NCBI RefSeq assembly: GCF_003992015.1
Contig: NZ_RQVK01000014.1
Coordinates: forward strand, 1-51,323
Source of the DNA: Veillonella sp. VA137
GTDB taxonomy: Bacteria > Bacillota > Negativicutes > Veillonellales > Veillonellaceae
Length of the DNA: 51,323 nt
Reading direction: 5' to 3'
The position numbers and the translations under genes are program-made. A model generated the notes under the pieces. The model was given only the letters and a program-made list of their open reading frames with translations, ran no database searches and had not been told where the DNA came from. Positions 36,801 through 44,780 of this stretch are shown here, in pieces (the first letter of the stretch is position 1; the number at the start of each line of letters is the position of its first letter).

Positions 36801-37384
36801 ATCACATCATCTAATCGTTCCATATTACGATCTGTACTATTGATACGCCGAATAGCATCTTCTTTATTCATTTTAAAGCGAGAGATACCTGCCACATCTT
36901 CAAATATTAAGCGACGTTCTTCTGGTTTACTATTCAAAATAGCATCGATACGATTCTGCCCGATGATGGCCATAGAATCTTTACCTAAGCCCGTATCAGC
37001 TAATAATAGATGAATATCTTTTAACCGGCAATTTCTCTTATTGATTTGGAATTCACTTTCACCATTGCGATACATACGGCGTGTGATAACAACTTCTGCT
37101 AATTCTTTGCCCAAAGTGCCATCACTGTTATCAAAAATTAAGTTTACCTCTGCCGTATTGTGAGGGCGACGAGCTTCTGTGCCAGAAAAAATAATATCTT
37201 CTGCTTTTTGTCCACGTAAATGGCGTACATTCGATTCCCCTAAAACCCAACGAATCGCGTCAGTAATATTACTTTTACCACTACCATTAGGGCCTACAAT
37301 CCCAGTCATGCCTGGAGAAAAAGACACTACTGTTTTATCAGCAAAGGACTTGAATCCTTTCATTTCTAGTCGCAATAATTGCAT
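33821..37384 (-). CDS. smc: chromosome segregation protein SMC
   Basis: A 1187-residue condensin ATPase. Seen: Walker A GPNGSGKSNITDAIRWVLGE near 32-51, two long coiled-coil arms (about 170-510 and 680-1020), the hinge with GAIGDVFTVEEKFLVAIETALGGAIHQ near 520-546 and GGALTGG near 650, the signature LSGGERAL near 1088 and Walker B FCVLDEVDAALDD near 1113. The ATG at 37384 follows AAAGGAAG and gives the usual MQLLRLEMKGFKSFADKT-type start; 16 further upstream codons in frame are not used. ScpA/ScpB are not in the window. Confidence 0.95.
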   Translation of the reverse strand: MQLLRLEMKGFKSFADKTVVSFSPGMTGIVGPNGSGKSNITDAIRWVLGESNVRHLRGQKAEDIIFSGTEARRPHNTAEVNLIFDNSDGTLGKELAEVVITRRMYRNGESEFQINKRNCRLKDIHLLLADTGLGKDSMAIIGQNRIDAILNSKPEERRLIFEDVAGISRFKMNKEDAIRRINSTDRNMERLDDVMSTLGDQLVELEAKANVTREYNTLSQDKRSYDGAIAFHEYKTADRLFTRQENENLSYLREQEELETSLDTIQETYKTTQNELQSFRETNQSMEDEYATLQGKLGELTGQIEVARLKEANMVEELQDGEEQLRTWKEELKEKEEQYDRDLASLKEEENTLEVIGKDVKQAESNLKNTRDSLSQVKANLDGMRVAEQHAHEHHIRVVRELEEARHQLARAEELETQKKDDAQRLKATLQDIEQSVEEVQAQLEAQQKVVSEAQQALTTARQSLQQLEDTRRQKNQELVEVQRTLQAKEGRLELLHSWEELHEGYLEGTKHVLQAKETWSSHIRGAIGDVFTVEEKFLVAIETALGGAIHQVITDTAKIASEAVQYLKRTQGGRVTFLPMDMVRGKRLDHKALTSPYVLGLGVDCIQFDTQYTGVFNQLLGRTLIVDTLDHGLALQKEYHQQLRIVTLTGEQLQPGGALTGGATKRKKVSILSRKEEQDTLQQDIHALRNTAQVLQQNLQGLDKEIEALTQSGKGLRQTYEQEELQLRSLQQEQQRSQGEQVNLSGMVQTYHEEVQKVQEKQTTLGENIKRLAEELSQLEDREGHQEQVATLVAQEQTLQDREREQNEELQGVRLGWEQSRLLLEQSKKELAQLEQHIKDKEVNIASLDRRLSQLGEDVIRLGGEPALELEAEKQAIEKRIAAIGEARKGGQEKVRTWELQLSQLQEERNQHEQRQRIVQKKLVDLQEGLTKYQLQGEQALEQLGALGYTKQEAQNIQLGGSVHEWKQQQSNLARQIENLGAINPNAIAEYEEAEEKLAFYHAQKEDLVTAKEQLEGVIAEIDGAMSEQLQGVLSDIREKFQHVFAQLFGGGTAQIVASNPESILESGIDFYIQPPGKKRQQLSLLSGGERALTVIALLFALLDYRPAPFCVLDEVDAALDDANVERFSQYLHNLGDATQFIVVTHRKRTMESAHVLQGVTMVERGVSRLLTVAFDEVKENSDYGI

Positions 37385-37546
37385 GACTGCTTCCTTTCTA
37401 TGTATACATAGGTATGTTTCAAATTTACACAATATAACATATTGTTCATACTATATCCTAACCTGATACCTATTTCCAACCTATCATCACATACTCTCTC
37501 TACAGAATATTAGTTAATCCATTGTTGTATAACCATAACCCACTAT

Positions 37547-38614
37547 TTAAAGAGGCAAGCTATATAGTATATGATCTATCATGACATGCAATACTCCAGT
37601 ATTATTATTTTCCTGTTTTTCTTGCCAAGTCCATTCTATCTGCTTATATTCCTGTCCAAAATACTCTATATTTCTGTTCTTCAATCCACGTATCTTTGAT
37701 GTGAAAGGTCTTGGATATTCTACAATGACCTTATGAATCACACCAAATACTTCTAGGTGTTCTTCTATGGTTTGCTGGATAGCTTGAAGCCATTCATAAT
37801 TGACTACCAATTCTCCAAAGGCAGGAGCATAGGGTCCTCCTACAATACCACGACCAGCATCAAAATCTTCTGTACTTTGTAATCCTACACGTATGATCTG
37901 TGTACCTTTGCCTTCTAAATAAGATTTTAAAAAAGAACTATAGGCTACCGCTTGTTCTATTGTTAATGGTACATAACTACCTTCACGGACACGATCAGCT
38001 AGTTCGGTATCTTCAATAACAATCACAGGATAAATGCGACATAAGTCAGCCTGCAATTGACCGGCTTTCACCGCCGTTTTTACTAAAGTAGTCCAGGTTT
38101 CGCCAGGTAAGCCTGGGAGTAATTGTATACCCAAGGTTATCCCTTGTTCACGTATCATCTTACACGCCTGTTCCACATCTTCTACCGTATGCCCTCGTTT
38201 AGCATCTACAAGCATATCCTCATCTAATGTTTGTACCCCTAATTCAATGGTTCTTACACCACTAGTATGGAGCTCTTTCAATCGACCTTCTCTGATGGCA
38301 TCAGGTCGAGTAGACAAGCGGATTCCTTGAATTAATCCCTGTTGAAATGCTTCTGTAACAGGCTCCAATAATGTATTTTGCACTTCTTGTGGGATAGCCG
38401 TAAAGCTACCGCCAAAGTATGCCACTTCCCATTGTCCTTTGTGACCTTGTTCAGATATTGTCTCACGAATGGACCTACGGATAGTATCCACCGATACCAT
38501 TTCTTGTTGTCCAGAAATACGTGGCTGATTACAAAATACACAAATATAAGGGCACCCAATATGAGGTATAAAAAATGGAAGTAATCTGGTTTTCTCTTTT
38601 TTTACTTTCCTCAT
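37547..38614 (-). CDS. radical SAM protein of the Elp3-like group
   Basis: A 355-residue radical S-adenosylmethionine enzyme. The cluster motif is CPYICVFC (Cys21, Cys25, Cys28), followed by QPRISGQ, YFGGSFTAIP near 67-76, STRPD near 101-105 and TIELGVQT near 120-127, as in the Elp3/HemN-like superfamily. The acetyltransferase domain of true Elp3 is missing, so the name elongator is misleading. The substrate is unknown; tRNA modification is a guess from the superfamily. It lies between rnc (terminator at 38786-38812) and smc, an order I recall from related Firmicutes, and has its own AAGGGGGA site. Confidence 0.85.
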   Translation of the reverse strand: MRKVKKEKTRLLPFFIPHIGCPYICVFCNQPRISGQQEMVSVDTIRRSIRETISEQGHKGQWEVAYFGGSFTAIPQEVQNTLLEPVTEAFQQGLIQGIRLSTRPDAIREGRLKELHTSGVRTIELGVQTLDEDMLVDAKRGHTVEDVEQACKMIREQGITLGIQLLPGLPGETWTTLVKTAVKAGQLQADLCRIYPVIVIEDTELADRVREGSYVPLTIEQAVAYSSFLKSYLEGKGTQIIRVGLQSTEDFDAGRGIVGGPYAPAFGELVVNYEWLQAIQQTIEEHLEVFGVIHKVIVEYPRPFTSKIRGLKNRNIEYFGQEYKQIEWTWQEKQENNNTGVLHVMIDHILYSLPL

Positions 38615-38785
38615 AGGATCCCCCTTAACTATAGGTATTTCGTGTATGTAAACAATTCTTTATAAACTACATCATACAAGATGATATATGACAATCCTAT
38701 CAACACTTAATAGGTACTCATCTATTGTATCATGATAGTCAGTTTCATGGTATCACAACCATATAATCCATTTTACTCTTATCAA

Positions 38786-38812
38786 AGAAAAAGGGAGTGG
38801 TTCCCCACCCCT
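38786..38812 (-). terminator. terminator of the fab-rnc operon
   Basis: On the minus strand AGGGGTGG and CCACTCCCT form a short GC-rich stem with one bulge, followed by TTTTTCTTTG, just after the rnc stop. Confidence 0.75.
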
Positions 38813-38821
38813 CAATCCTTA

Positions 38822-39553
38822 CTATTGTATAAGCTTTTCATAAGCTTCTTTTGCAGCTGCTTGAGCTGCTACTTTTTTATTTCGTCCAGAACCTACCCCT
38901 GATGGAATTCCATCAACGACCACTTCCATAGTAAAAAATTTATTATGATCCGGTCCTTCCTCATTAATGACATGATACCGTATCACAGATTCTCCTTTTT
39001 GTTGTACCAACTCTTGGAGCAATGTTTTAAAATCTTTTCCTACTTTTCCTGAAAGTGCCATTTGGAGATATCCATGCAAATGACTCAAAACAAACTGTTT
39101 TCCCACTTCGTAACCACACTCTAAATAGATAGCTCCTAAGACAGCCTCAAAAGTATCTGCTAAAATAGAGTTTCGCTCTGCTCCACCACAATGACGTTCC
39201 CCTCTACCTAGTCGTAAGTAGGTACCTAATTCCAACGTACGGCTACATGCAGCTAAAGAACCTTCACATACAGTACAAGCTTTTAAACGAGTTAGTTCAC
39301 CCTCAGTCATTTCTGGATATGTAATAAATAAATATTCTCCTATAATAAGGTCTAACACAGCATCCCCTAAGAACTCTAAACGCTCATTATGATGTTCATG
39401 AGATAATTTATGTTCATTCGCATAGGAAGAATGTGTCAAGGCACGATTCAAAGTACCTATATTTTGTAATGGCAATTGTAAATTCGCAATAAGCTCGTGA
39501 AGTGATTCTTCACGAGCCTTGCTAGTTACTTTGCTACTTTTAGGCGCACTCAC
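38822..39553 (-). CDS. rnc: ribonuclease III
   Basis: A 243-residue double-strand RNA endonuclease for rRNA and mRNA processing. Seen: the signature ERLEFLGDAVLDLIIGEYLF near 62-81, the second catalytic cluster ADTFEAVLGAIYLECGY near 131-147, and a C-terminal dsRNA-binding domain (DFKTLLQELVQQKG to KKVAAQAAAKEAYEKL, about 174-241). The start codon is GTG at 39553, three bases after the fabF stop, with GAGG inside the end of fabF. It is the last gene of the fapR operon. Confidence 0.95.
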   Translation of the reverse strand: MSAPKSSKVTSKAREESLHELIANLQLPLQNIGTLNRALTHSSYANEHKLSHEHHNERLEFLGDAVLDLIIGEYLFITYPEMTEGELTRLKACTVCEGSLAACSRTLELGTYLRLGRGERHCGGAERNSILADTFEAVLGAIYLECGYEVGKQFVLSHLHGYLQMALSGKVGKDFKTLLQELVQQKGESVIRYHVINEEGPDHNKFFTMEVVVDGIPSGVGSGRNKKVAAQAAAKEAYEKLIQ

Positions 39554-39555
39554 AA

Positions 39556-40800
39556 TTATGCCTCGTAACGACGAACAACGATAGTACCGTTGTGTCCACC
39601 GAAACCAAAAGAATTGGAAAGAGCTACATCAACTTTCATGTCACGAGCTCCGTCAGATACATAATCTAAATCCAATTCTGGATCTGGATTATCAAGGTTA
39701 ATTGTTGGATGCACTTTGCCAGTCTCAATAGCCATTGCCATAACAATTGCTTCAATAGCACCAGCAGCACCTAATAAGTGACCTGTCATAGATTTTGTGG
39801 AGTTTACTGCTAATTTACTAGCATGATCTCCAAATAATTGTTTGATTGCCAATGTTTCATTTGCATCATTGATGGATGTAGATGTACCATGAGCATTAAT
39901 ATAATCAACTTCTTCAGGTTTGATACCTGCATCATTTAATGCTAATTCCATACATTTACGAGCTTGTGTGCCGCCTGGTGCAGGAGAAGAAATATGATAT
40001 GCATCACCATTGGTACCATATCCCACTACTTCTGCGTAGATATGCGCACCACGTGCTTTTGCATGTTCTAATTCTTCCAATACGATCATACCAGAGCCTT
40101 CACCCATTACGAATCCATCGCGGTCAGCTGCAAACGGACGAGATGCTTTTGTAGGTTCATCATTACGTGTAGACATAGCTTTCATTGATGCGAAACCAGC
40201 TACTGCTGCTGGAGAAACTGCCGCTTCTGTACCACCTGCGAACATAACATCTGCTTGGCCATGTGCAATCATGCGGAATGCTTCACCAATTGCATTAGTA
40301 CCAGAAGTACAAGCTGTAACAACAGTTTCTACTGGTCCTTTCAATCCTAATTGGATAGATACACGACCAGATACCATGTTAGCAATCATCATAGGTACTG
40401 CAAATGGACTTACACGACCTGGACCTTTTTCAAATAGAGTCACATATACATCGTGGATAGAATCAATACCGCCGATACCAGTACCAACTACAGTACCACA
40501 ACGATCTGCTTCTTCTTTATCTAAATCTAAATCAGCATCTTTTTGTGCAAGCACTGCCGCTGCAATAGCAAATGCTGCAGAGCGGTCCATACGGCGCGCT
40601 TCTTTTTTATCAATTCCAAATTGTGTTGGATCAAAATCTTTAATTTCTCCTGCAATACGAGTTGCATAATCACTTGCATCAAATCGAGTAATTGGACCGA
40701 TACCAGATTCGCCACGTAGCAATGCATTGTAAAAGTCATCTTTACCGATTCCCACTGGTGTCACAGCACCTAAACCAGTAATAACAACACGTCTTTCCAT
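39556..40800 (-). CDS. fabF: beta-ketoacyl-ACP synthase II
   Basis: A 414-residue condensing enzyme for chain elongation. The Cys-His-His triad is seen: VVTACTSGTNAIGEA near 161-175, NAHGTSTSIND near 302-312 and KSMTGHLLGAAGAIEA near 336-351, plus the thiolase-fold end NSFGFGGHNGTIVVRR. It is separated by 24 bp from the FMN oxidoreductase gene. Confidence 0.95.
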   Translation of the reverse strand: MERRVVITGLGAVTPVGIGKDDFYNALLRGESGIGPITRFDASDYATRIAGEIKDFDPTQFGIDKKEARRMDRSAAFAIAAAVLAQKDADLDLDKEEADRCGTVVGTGIGGIDSIHDVYVTLFEKGPGRVSPFAVPMMIANMVSGRVSIQLGLKGPVETVVTACTSGTNAIGEAFRMIAHGQADVMFAGGTEAAVSPAAVAGFASMKAMSTRNDEPTKASRPFAADRDGFVMGEGSGMIVLEELEHAKARGAHIYAEVVGYGTNGDAYHISSPAPGGTQARKCMELALNDAGIKPEEVDYINAHGTSTSINDANETLAIKQLFGDHASKLAVNSTKSMTGHLLGAAGAIEAIVMAMAIETGKVHPTINLDNPDPELDLDYVSDGARDMKVDVALSNSFGFGGHNGTIVVRRYEA

Positions 40801-40824
40801 TATTCCACCTCTTTATAATCTCAT

Positions 40825-41781
40825 TTAATCAATGGCTGCTGCCTCTGAAACTAGGCGAGCAAAAATCTCATGCACAGGTAATATGGAATCTACTTTTCGC
40901 ATATTATTACCTGAGAACACTAATCCCGTTTCCACATCCCCTTGTTGAGCACGTGAAAGGGCTTTAATAATACAGAACTTGTGAGAACAATGCTTCAAGC
41001 ATCGATGACACTCTGTAGGTGGCGGTACTGTACCGTCTAATACTGTTTCTGCAAACTTATTACGCAACGCTTGTCCTGGAAGTCCTACTGGACTTTGAAT
41101 CAAGACAATATCTTCTGGAGCATCTGCACGAACGTACATTTTTTTCAATTCATCAGAGGCATTACACTCCACACTAGCAGCAAAACGGCTTCCCATTTGT
41201 ACACCACTAGCACCAAGTTTAATCATCTCTACAATATCTGCTCCATCAAGAACCCCACCAGCACCAATGACTGGAATGTTTTTTACAGCTGCTACTACTT
41301 CTGGTACTAACTCACGAGAGGAGCAGTCTGTACCTAAGTGACCACCTGCTTCACAACCTTCCACAATGACTGCGGAGGCTCCTAATCCTTCAGAAATACG
41401 AGCTAATTTAGGCGTGGATACGATAGGTACGATAGGTGTACCAGATTCACGTCCTAAAGCAAACATATCTCTGGAAAATCCAGCGCCAGCTACAACAAGG
41501 TCAATGCCCTCTTCAATGGCCGTTTTTACAAGGCCTAAAAATTCTGTAGCGGCTACCATTGCATTTATACCGATAATGCCCGTAGGCGATAATTTTCTTG
41601 CTAATTGTATTTCGTATCGTAATTCATCAAAAGGCATGCCAGATGCTGCAATCAGGCCGATACCACCTTCATTTGCAACTGCTGCAGCCAACCGAGCTGT
41701 AGACAATCGGATTGCCATTCCACCTTGAATTACCGGTACTTTGGCTACCAATTTCCCTATTCGAAGTTCAGGGAGTTTCAC
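40825..41781 (-). CDS. FMN-dependent oxidoreductase of the nitronate monooxygenase/FabK superfamily, with a Cys cluster
   Basis: A 318-residue TIM-barrel flavoprotein. Seen: PVIQGGMAIRLSTARLAAAVANEGG near the N-terminus, the phosphate-binding GAGGVLDGADIVEMIKLGASGVQMGSRF near 183-210, and EGCEAGGHLGTD near 139-150. Unlike the FabK at 43826, it has a C-terminal cluster Cys-x2-Cys-x3-Cys-x4-Cys (ECHRCLKHCSHKFC, about 259-272), which could bind zinc or iron-sulfur. The start is GTG at 41781 with an ideal AGGAGG site 6 nt upstream. It sits between acpP and fabF, so a role in lipid synthesis is likely from context: a second enoyl reductase or a quality-control oxidase. Confidence 0.75.
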   Translation of the reverse strand: MKLPELRIGKLVAKVPVIQGGMAIRLSTARLAAAVANEGGIGLIAASGMPFDELRYEIQLARKLSPTGIIGINAMVAATEFLGLVKTAIEEGIDLVVAGAGFSRDMFALGRESGTPIVPIVSTPKLARISEGLGASAVIVEGCEAGGHLGTDCSSRELVPEVVAAVKNIPVIGAGGVLDGADIVEMIKLGASGVQMGSRFAASVECNASDELKKMYVRADAPEDIVLIQSPVGLPGQALRNKFAETVLDGTVPPPTECHRCLKHCSHKFCIIKALSRAQQGDVETGLVFSGNNMRKVDSILPVHEIFARLVSEAAAID

Positions 41782-41796
41782 TATTATTCCTCCTAT

Positions 41797-41839
41797 GTGC
41801 ACATCCACTCAGGGGGCTTAGCCCCCTTTCGTGGTGCAT
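41797..41839 (-). promoter_or_regulatory. stable hairpin between acpP and the FMN oxidoreductase gene
   Basis: AGGGGGC-TTA-GCCCCCT (41811-41827) is a perfect GC-rich hairpin, extended by CCAC/GTGG and GCA/TGC arms. No T-run follows on the minus strand, so it is not a usual terminator. It may stabilise the 3' end of the acpP mRNA or reduce read-through. Confidence 0.55.
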
Positions 41840-41851
41840 AAGTGCTAAGAC

Positions 41852-42082
41852 TTATTTTGTAGAATCGATGTAATCAACTGTGTCTTTTACAGTTTTGATT
41901 TTTTCAGCAACATCATCAGGGATTTCAATATTGAATTCCTCTTCAAATGCCATGATCAATTCAACGATGTCAAGAGAGTCAGCGCCCAAATCATCGATGA
42001 AAGTGGAATCGATAGCCACTTCAGATTCGTCAACGCCCAATTGTTCAACAACAATAGCTTTTACTTTGTCAAATGTGCTCAT
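41852..42082 (-). CDS. acpP: acyl carrier protein
   Basis: A 76-residue acidic four-helix protein carrying growing acyl chains on 4'-phosphopantetheine. The attachment serine lies in [12 protein letters not shown] (about Ser37). The start at 42082 has an AAAGGAGG site; a frame extension of three codons with a GTG is not used. It is the carrier for all the neighbouring Fab enzymes and for PlsX. Confidence 0.97.
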   Translation of the reverse strand: MSTFDKVKAIVVEQLGVDESEVAIDSTFIDDLGADSLDIVELIMAFEEEFNIEIPDDVAEKIKTVKDTVDYIDSTK

Positions 42083-42126
42083 TACATACACCTCCTTTCA
42101 CATAGTCTATGTATAGGATCTTGCGT

Positions 42127-42870
42127 TTACATCACCATTCCGCCGTCTACATTGAGAACTTGGCCAGTAATATAACTTGCAAACTCAGACGCTAAAAACG
42201 TTACTACACTAGCAATTTCTTCCGGTTGACCCATACGACCAAACGGAACTGTAGCTGCAATACCTTCTTTAATTTTTTCAGGTAATACATCTGTCATTGC
42301 TGTTTCAATAAATCCTGGTGCTACTGCATTCACAGTAATACCACGAGTGGCTAATTCTTTAGCACAAGTTTTAGTAAAGCCAATTACCCCTGCTTTAGCA
42401 GCGGCATAATTGGCCTGACCCACATTACCTGTAACACCAGATACAGATGTCATGTTGATAATGCGACCAGCACGTTGTTTTACCATAAGCTTAGCAACTG
42501 CTTTTGTCACTAGGTATACACCTTTTAAGTTGATATTCAATACATCATCCCAGTCGGAATCTTTCATACGAATCAATAATCCGTCACGAGTGATGCCTGC
42601 ATTGTTTACAAGAATGTCAATATGACCAAATGCAGCTACTGCTTCATCCACCATAGCCTGTACATCCTCAGCATTACCCACATCAGCTTTAATTTTAATT
42701 GCTTTACGACCTAATGCTTCAATGGCTGCTACAGTTTCTTGTGCAACTTCTTCATTACCAATAAAGTTTACTACTATATCTGCTCCAGCTTTTGCTAAAT
42801 CGATAGCAGTGGCTTGACCGATACCACGGGATGCACCAGTAACTAATGCTACTTTACCTGTTAAATTCAT
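42127..42870 (-). CDS. fabG: 3-oxoacyl-ACP reductase
   Basis: A 247-residue NADPH-dependent short-chain dehydrogenase. Seen: TGASRGIGQA near 10-19, NNAGITRDGLL near 87-97, the catalytic Ser in TSVSGVTGNVGQ near 138-149, and YAAAKAG near 152-158. The ATG at 42870 follows AAGGAGAAT and overlaps nothing; an upstream in-frame ATG lies inside fabD. Confidence 0.95.
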   Translation of the reverse strand: MNLTGKVALVTGASRGIGQATAIDLAKAGADIVVNFIGNEEVAQETVAAIEALGRKAIKIKADVGNAEDVQAMVDEAVAAFGHIDILVNNAGITRDGLLIRMKDSDWDDVLNINLKGVYLVTKAVAKLMVKQRAGRIINMTSVSGVTGNVGQANYAAAKAGVIGFTKTCAKELATRGITVNAVAPGFIETAMTDVLPEKIKEGIAATVPFGRMGQPEEIASVVTFLASEFASYITGQVLNVDGGMVM

Positions 42871-42871
42871 G

Positions 42872-43810
42872 TTATTCTCCTTGTAAGAATGCAATCGCTG
42901 CTGCTAAGGATGGTTCATCTTCAACATTGGCTAATTCCATTGCTTTGTTAATTTTTTTAGTAAAACCTGTTAATACTTTTCCTGGACCTACTTCTACAAA
43001 TCGAGTAGCTCCGAAGTCTACCATAGTAGCCACGCAATCTTCCCAAAGTACTGGTGCTGCTGCTTGTTTTACTAAGGCCGCTTTAATAGTAGCTCCATCT
43101 TTTAAGATTTCCCCAGTAATATTGGCTACAACAGGAATTTGAGCATCTTTTACTTCGATTTTATCTAATTCTTCTTGTAAGCGTTTCGCTGCTGGTTCCA
43201 TTAAACGACTATGGAAAGGCGCACTAACTGGTAACATAACAGCACGCTTGGCACCAGCTTCTTTCATTTTTTCAGCTGCCACTTCTACGGCTTTTGTAGC
43301 ACCAGCAATTACAATTTGTCCTGGGCAGTTAAAGTTAACTGCTTGTACAGATCCTACAGTATTATTCACTTCTCCGCAGATACGAACTACTTCTTCACGT
43401 GGTAATGCTAAGATAGCCGCCATAGCACCTTCGCCCAATGGTACAGCTTCTTGCATATATTCGCCACGTTTATGCACTACGTAAACAGCATCTTTAAAAT
43501 CAAGAACACCTGCTGCTACCAAGGCACTATATTCACCAAGGCTATGACCACCTACGATATCAGGTGTAAAGCCTTTTTCTTTTAAAATTTCATAGCATGC
43601 CACACTAGCTGTTAAAATCGCAGGTTGTGTGTTTGCTGTTTTTACTAATTCCGTATCTGGACCTTCAAAACATAATTGTGAAATAGAATATCCCAATGCT
43701 TCATCTGCTTGTGCAAAACGCTCTCTTACGATAGGATACGCTTCGTACAAGTCTTTCAACATACCCACTTTTTGAGACCCTTGACCAGGGAATACAAATG
43801 CTGTTTTCAT
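42872..43810 (-). CDS. fabD: malonyl-CoA:ACP transacylase
   Basis: A 312-residue acyltransferase that loads malonate on AcpP. Seen: FPGQGSQKVGM near 6-16, the nucleophile in GHSLGEYSALVAAG near 90-103, the arginine segment KRGEYMQEA near 115-123 and PFHSRLMEPA near 199-208. It lies 15 bp after fabK. Confidence 0.95.
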   Translation of the reverse strand: MKTAFVFPGQGSQKVGMLKDLYEAYPIVRERFAQADEALGYSISQLCFEGPDTELVKTANTQPAILTASVACYEILKEKGFTPDIVGGHSLGEYSALVAAGVLDFKDAVYVVHKRGEYMQEAVPLGEGAMAAILALPREEVVRICGEVNNTVGSVQAVNFNCPGQIVIAGATKAVEVAAEKMKEAGAKRAVMLPVSAPFHSRLMEPAAKRLQEELDKIEVKDAQIPVVANITGEILKDGATIKAALVKQAAAPVLWEDCVATMVDFGATRFVEVGPGKVLTGFTKKINKAMELANVEDEPSLAAAIAFLQGE

Positions 43811-43825
43811 AAGGTTTCCTCCTGC

Positions 43826-44770
43826 TTATCGGATAACAGATTTTAAGTTCAACATTACTTCTTCTGCTTCACGAACAATATCTTGAATGATTGTTGCGCA
43901 AGGTTTAATATCAGTCAACATACCTGCAATTTGTCCAATCATAACGGAACCGTTTTTAGTTTCCCCTTCAATGGCAGCTTTTCTAAGTGTACCAGCACCT
44001 AGATTTTCAAGAGCTTCTTTTGGTGCGCCACTGAACTCAAGGGATTGATATTTACGAGCTAATAAATTCTCAATGATACGAACTGGATGACCTGTTGTCA
44101 AGCCTGTCATCACTGTGGAACGATCTTTTGCTTTCAATACAGCTTCTTTATAGTTTTCATGGGCAATACATTCTTCAGATACTACGAAACGAGAACCCAT
44201 TTGAACTGCACTAGCGCCCAATGCTAAGGCTGCTGCCATACCGCGACCATCTGCAATACCACCAGCTGCAATAACAGGTACGTCCACAGCATCTACGATT
44301 TGAGGGATTAAGCACATAGTTGTAATATCTCCTACGTGACCGCCAGACTCAGTACCTTCTGCAATGACTGCATCGATACCGCCACGAAGTAAACGTTTCG
44401 CTAATAATACAGAAGCTACTACAGGAATTACTTTTGTACCGATTTCTTTGAAAGCTGGTACCCATGCGGATGGATTACCTGCTCCAGTTGTGATGACTGG
44501 TACGCGTTCTTCTAAAGCAACTTCCATAACTTCATTCACAAATGGAGACATTAACATAATGTTACAACCATATGGCTTGCTTGTGCGTTCTTTTAATTTA
44601 TGAATTTCTGCACGGAATACATCAGGAGGCATATGTCCTGCACCAATAATTCCCAAACCACCTGCTTCAGATACAGCAGCTGCTAATTCAGCTGTACCTA
44701 ACCAAGCCATACCACCTTGAAGAACGGGATACTCTATCCCTAACAAATCACAAATATCAGTCTTAATCAT
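43826..44770 (-). CDS. fabK: enoyl-ACP reductase II (FMN-dependent)
   Basis: A 314-residue TIM-barrel flavoenzyme that reduces enoyl-ACP. Seen: YPVLQGGMAWLGTAELAAAVSEAGGLGIIGAG near 14-45, EGTESGGHVGD near 138-148, PVIAAGGIADGRGMAAALALGASAVQMGSRFV near 166-197 and the FabK-typical C-terminal half. No FabI or FabV is encoded in the window; FabK enzymes are not inhibited by triclosan. It lies 10 bp after fabH. Confidence 0.92.
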   Translation of the reverse strand: MIKTDICDLLGIEYPVLQGGMAWLGTAELAAAVSEAGGLGIIGAGHMPPDVFRAEIHKLKERTSKPYGCNIMLMSPFVNEVMEVALEERVPVITTGAGNPSAWVPAFKEIGTKVIPVVASVLLAKRLLRGGIDAVIAEGTESGGHVGDITTMCLIPQIVDAVDVPVIAAGGIADGRGMAAALALGASAVQMGSRFVVSEECIAHENYKEAVLKAKDRSTVMTGLTTGHPVRIIENLLARKYQSLEFSGAPKEALENLGAGTLRKAAIEGETKNGSVMIGQIAGMLTDIKPCATIIQDIVREAEEVMLNLKSVIR

Positions 44771-44780
44771 CTTTTCCTCC

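Noticed and set aside
37547-38614. Coproporphyrinogen oxidase HemN or full Elp3 for the radical SAM protein
   Set aside because: The cluster motif spacing (Cys-x3-Cys-x2-Cys) is shared, but the HemN C-terminal domain and the Elp3 acetyltransferase domain are both missing.
40271-40669. A 132-codon plus-strand frame inside fabF
   Set aside because: It is opposite the conserved catalytic part of fabF and shows a Ser/Ala/Thr-rich shadow composition.
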